Source: Duganella sacchari (GTDB taxonomy: Bacteria; Pseudomonadota; Gammaproteobacteria; Burkholderiales; Burkholderiaceae_D). Taken from it: 64,000 nt of DNA. Shown here piece by piece: positions 34,901 through 42,108 of the stretch (its first letter is position 1; each line of letters opens with the position of its first letter). The stretch spans positions 1 to 64,000 of the forward strand of contig NZ_FRCX01000004.1 in the NCBI RefSeq assembly GCF_900143065.1. The letters run 5' to 3'. The translations under genes and the position numbers were made by a program. The notes under the pieces were generated by a model. The model was given only the letters and a program-made list of their open reading frames with translations. It searched no databases and was not told the origin of the DNA.

Positions 34901-35804
34901 TGCACGCCAACGCTGTACGGCGCGGTACTGCGGCATCCACTGCGGTCTGTGCGGCGGCCAGGGCGGAGCCAGCGGCTTGCTCCTCCTGCGCCAGTTTTTC
35001 AGCTTGCTGGTGCCAGCGCAGTTCCTGCTCCAGCTCTGCTTTCTGCTGGTCCAGCGCTTGCAGGGCGATACCCGCGTCGGCGTTTTTGGTTTCCAGTTCC
35101 GCGCGTTGATCGGCACTCAGTGGCTTCTGGTCTGCCAGGCGCAGATTCAGTTTTTGCAGCGCGGCCTGTTCCAGCTTGTTGCGCTCGAAGGCGCGCATGG
35201 AGATTTCGGAATAGACGGTGCTGCCGGTCAGCGTTTCAAGCAGTTCGCCGCGTTCATTGTCCTCGGCTTTCAGAAAGGCCGAGAATTCGTTCTGCGCCAG
35301 CAGCACGGCGCGCGTGAACTGTTCAAACGACAGCCCGATGCGCTTTTCGATTTCCGCCTTAACTTCGGTCTTGGTAGCGCCGATGGGCTGTTCGGACGGC
35401 AGCAGTTTCAGCGACATCATTGTGGGCTGCAAAGCGCCTTCCGCCTTGGTACGCGAGCGGCGCACGCTCCAGCGCGCGCGGTAGGAAGCGCCGTCACTGC
35501 CGACGAAGTCCACTTCCGCATAGCCTTCCGCCGTGCCACGGCGCAGCAGCGTGCGCGGGTCCTGGGTGGAGACGGTTTCGTTGCCGACATCGGCCAGCAG
35601 GCTGCGGCCGGCTACGCGCAGCAGGCGTGGCGTGGCGTCGTACAGGGCCAGGCACAAGGCGTCCAGCAAGGTGCTCTTGCCGGCGCCGGTCGGACCGCTG
35701 ATGGCGAACAGGCCGGTCGAGGCCAATGGCTCGGCTTCAAAATCGACGCTGAATTCTTCGGCCAGCGAGGCCAGGTTCTTGCCGCTGATTTTCAGGATTT
35801 TCAT
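31938..35804 (-). CDS. sbcC: Exonuclease SbcCD ATPase subunit
   Basis: SbcC is the Rad50-like ATPase that with SbcD opens DNA hairpins and protein-blocked ends. Walker A is GPTGAGKSTLLDALC near the N-terminus. Long coiled coils flank the zinc hook CPVC at about residue 613. The ABC signature is SLSGGESFLVSLALALGLA and Walker B is ESLFIDEGFGSLD. The 1288-residue length exceeds the E. coli protein by about 240. A Pro/Ala/Glu-rich segment (AVPAETEEAKPAVADLW, AAAPVAESAKSAEPAET) near residues 1020-1065 interrupts the second coiled coil and may explain part of this. The start overlaps the sbcD stop by four bases. Confidence 0.95.
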   Translation of the reverse strand: MKILKISGKNLASLAEEFSVDFEAEPLASTGLFAISGPTGAGKSTLLDALCLALYDATPRLLRVAGRSLLADVGNETVSTQDPRTLLRRGTAEGYAEVDFVGSDGASYRARWSVRRSRTKAEGALQPTMMSLKLLPSEQPIGATKTEVKAEIEKRIGLSFEQFTRAVLLAQNEFSAFLKAEDNERGELLETLTGSTVYSEISMRAFERNKLEQAALQKLNLRLADQKPLSADQRAELETKNADAGIALQALDQQKAELEQELRWHQQAEKLAQEEQAAGSALAAAQTAVDAAVPRRTALACIDAVQPARPLADDIRRIEADIAATQTAIATSTHNAQQATAALDQANAAAAQSALAQQEAENAQRAAAPQLDQAKALDARIDAMLPAYRQASAACEKAEQADAAAKAALQARQNEHTRLAAQQQAGVTWLQQHKQWKILALQWERWDVLFVQAGQAAARADLLASGLARVQRNAQAHRDEEADASTRLSAAAASLQTLDAQRQHAAQTLSAHSVEALQASRTSAEQRRNQLTAAEKLWLELASRQTRHSQIETQTVQLRQHMTNAEMQLGAAQQQGIAIMAAFSQAERSLKLAEAACAASVESLRQSLEDHTPCPVCGALEHPYRHHDDSLQSMLREFQADVTRCREQAQANMQQEATLRASAQSSAEQLNVLATEQHALQPMLERADIAWSAHPLAASAPPADERTAWFTAQLTASHQALQAIEQQERALHAARVARDQAQTAYDQAAAEHTRLQTVAAAARTALAQSNTEYKALEDQRIEVALSLSALLADLDPAFSGGDMPSEEWKEDWKSGPARFYEARQAESRQWLTQRTAYDERAAALSGMEVELNALNAALANAGQDALAARNAFDAADATIKVSQEQRMAMWGGKEVRDVEAALQAAIDAAKARHAASQNAAQQAAQARARSDEALALGSQRLATLQANADTAAARLADWLSAFQQRQPEAGLQDLAQLHELLAYSAQDIDAERNALQALSRATDQAATVLQERQRQREQHQQSAPPSRVAVPAETEEAKPAVADLWSEPAAAPVAESAKSAEPAETPISAVVNALNVLLAERKTANDHATALQLALAQDEEKRRRSSSMLAEIEQQEAITQRWARMDDLIGSADGKRFRNYAQQFTLDVLLGYANAHLNHLSRRYQLERIQNNSNPSLALLVRDQDMGGEMRSVHSLSGGESFLVSLALALGLASLSSNRVRVESLFIDEGFGSLDADTLRVAMDALDGLQAMGRKVGVISHVQEMTERISAKILVQPSAGGRSAITVQ

Positions 35805-37027
35805 GGCAGCATCAACTCCGCAAAGGCGCTCAGTTGATCGGCCGGCGCTTCATTGCCGAAGCGCTGTTGGTAGAGCTGTTTGAATATATCGTCCGGTTTG
35901 AGTTTTTCCAGCTGGTCCAGCGTCATGACTTCCTTGTCGATCGAGGAATTGCGCGCGGCGGTCGAGGTTTCGATTTTGGCGAGGCGCACGGCCTTGCCAT
36001 CCAGCGCGGCTTCGATGCGCGCGCGCAGGCCCGGCTCCGGTTGCTCCAGCAGCACGCGCACTTCCAGGAAGGGCTGCTGTTCGACTGGCGCATCCGGCGG
36101 CGCCAGCGCGTCCAGTTCTTCCAGCACCTGCGCCAGCGGCGCCGGTTTGGATGGGATGCGCAGCAGATCCACTGCGCGCGGTATCGGCACTGCTGCTATC
36201 TCGCGCACGGCAGCGCCGTCCAGATCGATGCGCAACACCTGATGCGCGTAGTTCACTTCCGCGAACGACAACGGCAGCGGGCTGCCGCAGTAGCGGATAT
36301 GTTCCTGCTTGCCGACGCTCTGCGCCAGATGCAAGTGGCCCAGCGCCGCGTAGGCGATGGCTGGATCGAAGATCCCGGTTGGCAGCATCTCCGTGCCGCC
36401 GATGACGATGCGGCGTTCGGAGTCGCTGGACATCTGGCCATCCACCATGTGGCAATGGCCCATGGCGATGATGGCCTGGCCGTCCTGGCGCTTGCTGACG
36501 GCCAGTTCAAATGCCTGCTTGTAGAGCTGGGCGATGCCGGCCAGGTAAGGATCGGCGCCTTCTTCGGTCGTCATGCGTGGTACGTCGCCAGGGCGCAGGA
36601 ATGGCACGGCGAGGCACCAGGCGACCACCGCGCCATCGCGGCCGGTCAGCGGCAGCACCAGTGATTCCACATCGATCTCGCCATCTGCATCGCGCTGCAC
36701 GGCGCCGATGACGCGCGTGCCGTGCGCTTCCAGCAGCGGACCTGGTGCATCCAGCCGTCCTGGCGAGTCATGGTTGCCGGCGATGATGACCAGGTTCAGA
36801 TGCGGTGCGCGCTCCTTGGCCTGCCGCAGGAAACGATACAGCTGCTTCTGCGAAGCCGCCGATGGATTGGCGTTGTCGTAAATGTCCCCGGCAATCAGCA
36901 GCGCGTCGGCCTGTTCGGCGACGATGGTGTCCAGCAGCCAGTCGAGGAATCGCTGGTGTTCGTAGTGACGCTCAAAATTATGCAGGGATTGGCCGAGATG
37001 CCAGTCGGAGGTGTGCAACAGACGCAT
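35801..37027 (-). CDS. sbcD: Exonuclease SbcCD nuclease subunit
   Basis: SbcD is the Mre11-like Mn-dependent nuclease. Phosphoesterase motifs are TSDWHLGQ, AGDIYDN, IAGNHDSPGR, AMGHCHM and ALGHLHLAQ, in the expected order. The length of 408 residues and the C-terminal capping segment are normal. It precedes and overlaps sbcC by four bases, so the subunits are translationally coupled. No promoter can be assigned with certainty in the 75 bases before the next gene. Confidence 0.96.
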   Translation of the reverse strand: MRLLHTSDWHLGQSLHNFERHYEHQRFLDWLLDTIVAEQADALLIAGDIYDNANPSAASQKQLYRFLRQAKERAPHLNLVIIAGNHDSPGRLDAPGPLLEAHGTRVIGAVQRDADGEIDVESLVLPLTGRDGAVVAWCLAVPFLRPGDVPRMTTEEGADPYLAGIAQLYKQAFELAVSKRQDGQAIIAMGHCHMVDGQMSSDSERRIVIGGTEMLPTGIFDPAIAYAALGHLHLAQSVGKQEHIRYCGSPLPLSFAEVNYAHQVLRIDLDGAAVREIAAVPIPRAVDLLRIPSKPAPLAQVLEELDALAPPDAPVEQQPFLEVRVLLEQPEPGLRARIEAALDGKAVRLAKIETSTAARNSSIDKEVMTLDQLEKLKPDDIFKQLYQQRFGNEAPADQLSAFAELMLP

Positions 37028-37101
37028 GGGAAATGGAGTGAAACGACCGGAAAGCGCTCAATATAGCCCAAGCCGGCCGGTCCCGGCTTGATTAAACGCC
37101 A

Positions 37102-39738
37102 TTATGCCGCATTGCTGGCCGGAGGTGGGATGACGGGACCGGCGCGGAAGGTGTTGCGGCCCGCCTGTTTGGCCTCGTACAGCAGAATATCGGCGCGGTT
37201 CAGCAGTTCGGCGGGGCTCACGTCTTCGTTGCGGTAGAAGGTCAGGCCGATGCTGGTGGAGATCGACACCACGGTGCCATCCAGGTCGAAGTCGGCCTGC
37301 ATGGCCGAGACGATTTTGGCCGCCAGCGCCGCCGCGTCGTCAGTGCGGTGGATGCGTTCCATGATGATGGTGAATTCGTCGCCGCCCAATCGGGCGATGG
37401 TGTCGCTGGCGCGCATGGTGTGCGTCAGGCGGGCCGAAAACGCCTTGAGCAGGGCGTCGCCGACGGCGTGGCCGAAGGTGTCGTTGACAGGTTTGAAGCG
37501 GTCGATGTCCATGTACATCACCGCCATCAGGTTGCCGTTGTCGCGCGCGGAGCCCATGGCGTCGTGCAGTTTTTGCAGGAAGCCGGCGCGGTTGGTCAGG
37601 CCGGTGAGGGCGTCTACCTGGGATAGCCGCAGCAGGCGCTGTTTCTCGCGCTTCTGCACCGTAATGTCCTGGCGCATGACGTGGAAGCCGATGACGTTGA
37701 TGCCATCTTCGTCCATTTGCGGAATGTAGACCACTTCATAGGTGCGTTCGGTGGCGTCGCTGTTGTCGTCTTCTTCAAAGGTCAGCGTTTCGCCGGCCAG
37801 CGCGCGCAACACATAGGGTTCGAGGAAGGCGTGGCGTTCGGCGCCCATGGTTTCCAGGATGGTGCGGCCCAGCACCGTGGTGCCGGTGCGGTTGAATTCG
37901 CGCTCGTAGGCCAGGTTGTGGAAGCGGTAGACCTGTTCGGCGTCGATGTAGGCGACCATGGCCGGCAGCGTGTCGGCGATGGTGCGCAGGCGCGATTCGC
38001 TTTCGCGCAGCGCCATCACGGATTTGCGCACGTGGGTGATGTCGTCCACCGTGCCGACGTAGCCGTACACCTGCCCATCCACCACCATCGCGGCGATTTT
38101 GAACGAGATCCAGACGATCATGCCGTCCGGGTGCACGCAGCGCAGCGTGTCCTGGTAAGGCACGCGGGTTTCGGCCATGTGGCCCAGCGCCGCCTGCAGC
38201 ACGGCGCGGTCGTGCGGGTGGACGGCGCGTATCCAGGCGTCGCCCATGGCTTCCTCGCGCGTCAGGCCGGTGATGAGTTCAAAGGTGCGGTTGACGTAGG
38301 TGCAGTGGCCGGTGGCGTCGGCACGCAACAGGCCAAGCGGCGAGGCGTCGTTGACGGCGGTGAGTTCGGCCTGGTTCTGGCGCATCGCCAGTTCGGTTTC
38401 CTTGCGCGAGGTGATGTCGCGCACGTTGACCGCGACGCCATCGGTAATCGGCACGATCTGATGCTGCAGCCAGTGCACCGCGCGGTTGGGCAGGAAGTCG
38501 ACTTCAAATTCTTCTTCCAGCGGCTGGCGCGATTCCAGCACGTGGCGGTATTTTTCAACGAAGCCTTGCGAGTGCAGGTCCGGCAGCACTTCGATGAGCC
38601 GCTTGCCCTTGATGTCGTCGCTGCGGAAACCCATCAGCTGCGCGCCGCGTTCATTGAGATCGGCGATGGTGAAGTCCAGGATCTCGCGTTGCGCGCCGCG
38701 CATGCGGCAGGCCTTGAACAGATAGACCGAATCCAGGCTGGCGTCGGCCGCCGCACGCAGCATGAGCTGGGCTTCGATCACCATGCTGGCGGTACGGCGC
38801 AGGCGGTAGGCCTGGCGTACCAGAAGGTAGACAAACAGCAGCACCATGCCGGAAGCGGCGATCGAGATGATGTAGTACACGCTGCGGCGGCGCTCAAAAT
38901 GGGCCATCGCCGATTCGGTCGGGCTGCCGACCACCGCCATCAGCAGATAGCGCGGCAGTTCGGCAGAGCTGTAGATGCGGTCGATGGCGTCGAAACGGCG
39001 CTTGAGCTGAAGCTCCTCGTTTGCTTCGCCGTTGCTGGCCTGGACGGCGGTGAAGTCGATGCTGTCGCTGATGATGACCTGGTCGTCGATGCGCGCGGCG
39101 GACATGCCGTTTTCGCGGCTGATCAGCATGACGGCGCCGCCGGGGTCGATGCTCATGCGGTCGTAGTCTTCGACAAAATAGGCCGGGTCCATCATCACCA
39201 GGATCACGCCGGCAAAGCTGCCATCCGGCTTGTTCAGCCGGCGCGAGATCTGGATCTGCCATTTCTTGGTGCGGCTGTCGACCACCGGCGTGGATACCAG
39301 CGACACATCGGCCGGATTAGAGGCATGACTCTTGAAGAAGGGCGTATGTTTGTGCTCGGGCGCGAAGTAGCCGTTCTGGCTGTCGATGACATGGCCATCG
39401 CTGTTGAGGATTGCCAGCGGCAGATCCAGCTTGGTCGGCAGCAGGGAATCGAGCAGGCCGTTTTTGCGGCTGAATTCCGCCAGCCGCAGACGGCCGTCGG
39501 TTTCCTCGTATTTGAGCTTGAACAGCTGGGTAGCGTGGTCGGTTTGCCGCAGCAGGTGGTTGGTGTGCTCGGCCAGCGTGCGCGCCAGCGACTGACTGTG
39601 CAAGACCGCATCGTGACGGGCGGTTAGCTTTTCCTGCCGCACCTGGTAAGCCACGGCCAGCCACATGAAGGTCAGCAGTGCGACGCCAAAGGCGGGCAGC
39701 AGGATGGAGCGGTACAGACGGCGTAAGAAATCCAGCAT
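37102..39738 (-). CDS. Membrane PDC/PAS sensor diguanylate cyclase
   Basis: The 878-residue protein has a membrane helix at residues 12-32 and a periplasmic PDC/Cache sensor (SQNGYFAPEHKHTPFFKS, ISRRLNKPDGSFAGVILVMM). A second helix (YIISIAASGMVLLFVYLLV) follows, then three to four PAS domains (for example ASPLGLLRADATGHCTYVNR and HVMRQDITVQKREKQR) and a GGDEF domain. The active site is RLGGDEF with an I-site RASD five residues before it. There is no EAL domain. It should synthesise cyclic di-GMP in response to an extracellular ligand and a PAS signal. It is divergent from ycaQ. Confidence 0.92.
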   Translation of the reverse strand: MLDFLRRLYRSILLPAFGVALLTFMWLAVAYQVRQEKLTARHDAVLHSQSLARTLAEHTNHLLRQTDHATQLFKLKYEETDGRLRLAEFSRKNGLLDSLLPTKLDLPLAILNSDGHVIDSQNGYFAPEHKHTPFFKSHASNPADVSLVSTPVVDSRTKKWQIQISRRLNKPDGSFAGVILVMMDPAYFVEDYDRMSIDPGGAVMLISRENGMSAARIDDQVIISDSIDFTAVQASNGEANEELQLKRRFDAIDRIYSSAELPRYLLMAVVGSPTESAMAHFERRRSVYYIISIAASGMVLLFVYLLVRQAYRLRRTASMVIEAQLMLRAAADASLDSVYLFKACRMRGAQREILDFTIADLNERGAQLMGFRSDDIKGKRLIEVLPDLHSQGFVEKYRHVLESRQPLEEEFEVDFLPNRAVHWLQHQIVPITDGVAVNVRDITSRKETELAMRQNQAELTAVNDASPLGLLRADATGHCTYVNRTFELITGLTREEAMGDAWIRAVHPHDRAVLQAALGHMAETRVPYQDTLRCVHPDGMIVWISFKIAAMVVDGQVYGYVGTVDDITHVRKSVMALRESESRLRTIADTLPAMVAYIDAEQVYRFHNLAYEREFNRTGTTVLGRTILETMGAERHAFLEPYVLRALAGETLTFEEDDNSDATERTYEVVYIPQMDEDGINVIGFHVMRQDITVQKREKQRLLRLSQVDALTGLTNRAGFLQKLHDAMGSARDNGNLMAVMYMDIDRFKPVNDTFGHAVGDALLKAFSARLTHTMRASDTIARLGGDEFTIIMERIHRTDDAAALAAKIVSAMQADFDLDGTVVSISTSIGLTFYRNEDVSPAELLNRADILLYEAKQAGRNTFRAGPVIPPPASNAA

Positions 39739-39874
39739 CGGCGCACGGTCCTCATCGGTGATTGGAACTCTTTGCGGTTATTCTGCACGGAAATATCGCT
39801 TTTGGTGTGAAAGTGGAGAAAAAAACCTCATTCCGTTCACAGGCAATATTGAAATCTTTATTAGAATAGGGACC

Positions 39875-41116
39875 ATGACCGAAACGATATTGAGCCTGTC
39901 CGCGGCGCGGGCGTTGCATCTGGCGGCGCAAGGCTTGTTGCAGCCACGCCGCCGCAAGGCGCGCCAGCCGGACGTGGTGGACACCATCCGGCAAATGGGC
40001 GTGCTGCAAATCGATACCATCCATGTGGTGGCGCGCAGTCCCTACCTGGTGCTGTGGAGCCGTCTGGGCGATTATCCGCAGCCGTGGCTGGAGCAGGCGC
40101 TGGCCGCCGGCGAACTGTTTGAATACTGGGCGCATGAGGCCTGTTTCGTGCCGGTTGAGGATTATGGCCTGTACCGCCATCGCATGCTGGACCCGGAAGC
40201 CATGGGCTGGAAGTATTCCGCTACCTGGATGAAGGAGCGCCGCGCCGAGGTGGACAAGGTGCTGCAGCATATCCGCGTCAACGGCCCGACGCGTTCCGCC
40301 GACTTTGAACGCACCGATGGCCAGAGTGGTGGCTGGTGGAGCTGGAAGCCGGAAAAACGCTCGCTGGAGGTGCTATTTACTACCGGCGCACTGATGATCT
40401 CCGCCCGCCATAACTTCCAGCGCATTTATGACCTGGCCGAACGCGTGCTGCCGGATTGGGACGACAGCCAGCTGCGGCCCATGGATGAGGTGCGGCGCGC
40501 GCTGGTGCTCAAGGCGGTCAAGGCCATGGGCTGCGCACGCAGTGCATGGATCAGCGACTACTTCCGCACCAAGCCGCCGCGTCTCGATCCCGAACAACTG
40601 GTCGCGGAGGGCGCCTTGCTGCGCGCATGGGTGGAAGACTGGGACGATCCTGTCTACATCCATCCTGATCTTGCGCACTTGCTGGCCGCTGCCGCCGATG
40701 GCACGCTGTCGCCGACGCTGACCACCATCCTGTCGCCATTCGATCCAGTGGTGTGGGACCGCCGCCGCGCGCTGGAGCTGTTCAACTTTGATTACCGGCT
40801 GGAGTGCTACACGCCCGCCGACAAACGCCAGTACGGCTACTTCACGCTGCCGATCCTGCGCCGCGGCGCGCTGGTCGGCCGGCTTGACGCCAAGGCGCAC
40901 CGCCGCGATGGCGTATTTGAAGTGAAGTCGCTGGTGCTGGAGCCACCGGCACGCGTCAGCGACCGCTTTACGCGCGACATCGCCGGTGCGCTGCAGCGTC
41001 TGGCGGACTGGCACGCCTGTCCTGAAGTACACATTAAACACGCTGCACCAGCCATTTTTGGCCAGCAGCTGCAAGCCGCGCTGGATGCAGCCGGATCAGA
41101 AAAGGAAGCCGCATGA
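39875..41116 (+). CDS. ycaQ: YcaQ-like winged-helix DNA glycosylase
   Basis: The 413-residue protein has the HTH_42/YcaQ fold. The opening LSAARALHLAAQGLLQP, IRQMGVLQIDTIHVVARSPY, EYWAHEACFVP and the late FDPVVWDRRRALELFNFDYRLECY are family motifs. E. coli YcaQ unhooks interstrand DNA crosslinks as a base glycosylase; the catalytic QxD-type segment is seen here as LQID. The ATG at 39875 follows AATAGGGACC; the longer frame overlaps the divergent promoter. Its stop overlaps the next gene by ATGA. Confidence 0.88.
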   Translation: MTETILSLSAARALHLAAQGLLQPRRRKARQPDVVDTIRQMGVLQIDTIHVVARSPYLVLWSRLGDYPQPWLEQALAAGELFEYWAHEACFVPVEDYGLYRHRMLDPEAMGWKYSATWMKERRAEVDKVLQHIRVNGPTRSADFERTDGQSGGWWSWKPEKRSLEVLFTTGALMISARHNFQRIYDLAERVLPDWDDSQLRPMDEVRRALVLKAVKAMGCARSAWISDYFRTKPPRLDPEQLVAEGALLRAWVEDWDDPVYIHPDLAHLLAAAADGTLSPTLTTILSPFDPVVWDRRRALELFNFDYRLECYTPADKRQYGYFTLPILRRGALVGRLDAKAHRRDGVFEVKSLVLEPPARVSDRFTRDIAGALQRLADWHACPEVHIKHAAPAIFGQQLQAALDAAGSEKEAA

Positions 41117-42102
41117 CTTTGCCCGCCGCCCCCGCCAGCCTGCTGGCCGCTGACGGACAACCGCTGTTTGGCCGCTACGCCGGCCAGGTCGGCAATATCG
41201 ATTGGACGCAGCTGGCCAAGCCGTTTGCGCGCAGCGCGCTGTGGCGCCGCTTCCATCACAAGCGCTGGCACTACGTGGCGCTGTGCACGGAGCAGGTGTT
41301 CTGCGCGGTGGCGATTGTGGACCTGGGCTGGATCAGCACCGCGTTTGCCTATGCGTTCGACCGTGGCGAAGGCGATATGCTGGCCAATTTTTCGCAGGAC
41401 GGCCTGCCGCTGATATCGGCCAAGCTGGCCAACCACGCGGGCGAATCGAGCAGCTTCAAGGCGCGCAACTGCCATATCGCGGTGGATGCGCAGGGCGATG
41501 GCAGTTACCAGCTGACGCTGCGCTGCGATTTTCTGGAAATCGACGCCAGCTTCGGCCCCGGCGCGTCGCCGCTGCTGCTGGCGACGGGGCCGATCGACAA
41601 GGGCTCGGTGCATGCGACGCAGAAGTCGTCCGCCATGCCGCTGCGCGGCGAGGTGCGTACCTGGCGCGAGGAATACAAGCTCGATGGCGGCGTCGCCAGC
41701 TTTGACTATTCCAATGGCCTGCTGGCGCGCAATACGGACTGGCGCTGGGCCTCGGCGCACAATCTGGAGCTGGGCTTCAATCTGCAGGCGGGCTATTTTG
41801 GCGGCCATGAAAATGCGCTGTGGCTGGATGGCGAGCTGTATCCGCTGGCGGCGGCGCACTTCCTGTACGATAAAAAAGACGCGCTGTCGCCGTGGCATAT
41901 CTTTACCGAGGACGATATGCTGGACCTGGTGTTCACACCGGATGGCGCGCGCCGCGACAACAAGAAGATGGTGGTGGCGGCCAGCCGCTACCTGCAACCG
42001 ATAGGCAGCTTCACCGGCTGGGTGCGTAGTGCGCCGGATCAGCCCAAACGCATGGTCACGCAGTTGATGGGCGTGACTGAAGATCATTCATCGCGCTGGT
42101 AA
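41113..42102 (+). CDS. DUF2804 protein
   Basis: The 329-residue protein matches the DUF2804 family: it has PLFGRYAG, WRRFHHKRWHYVALCTEQVF, FDYSNGLLARNTDWRWAS and NLQAGYFGGHENALWLDGEL. The body is beta-rich, and no catalytic motif is known. It is translationally coupled to ycaQ (ATGA) and is seven bases upstream of the acyl-CoA-synthetase-like gene, so three unrelated activities share one transcript. Function unknown. Confidence 0.82.
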   Translation: MTLPAAPASLLAADGQPLFGRYAGQVGNIDWTQLAKPFARSALWRRFHHKRWHYVALCTEQVFCAVAIVDLGWISTAFAYAFDRGEGDMLANFSQDGLPLISAKLANHAGESSSFKARNCHIAVDAQGDGSYQLTLRCDFLEIDASFGPGASPLLLATGPIDKGSVHATQKSSAMPLRGEVRTWREEYKLDGGVASFDYSNGLLARNTDWRWASAHNLELGFNLQAGYFGGHENALWLDGELYPLAAAHFLYDKKDALSPWHIFTEDDMLDLVFTPDGARRDNKKMVVAASRYLQPIGSFTGWVRSAPDQPKRMVTQLMGVTEDHSSRW

Positions 42103-42108
42103 TCCTCC

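Noticed and set aside
34050..35837. 595-codon open frame on plus strand
   Set aside because: Antisense shadow of sbcC; GC-rich codon bias keeps the opposite frame open and it shows no domain.
37681..39627. 648-codon plus-strand open frame
   Set aside because: Antisense shadow of the PAS/GGDEF gene, with His/Val/Gln-rich meaningless sequence.
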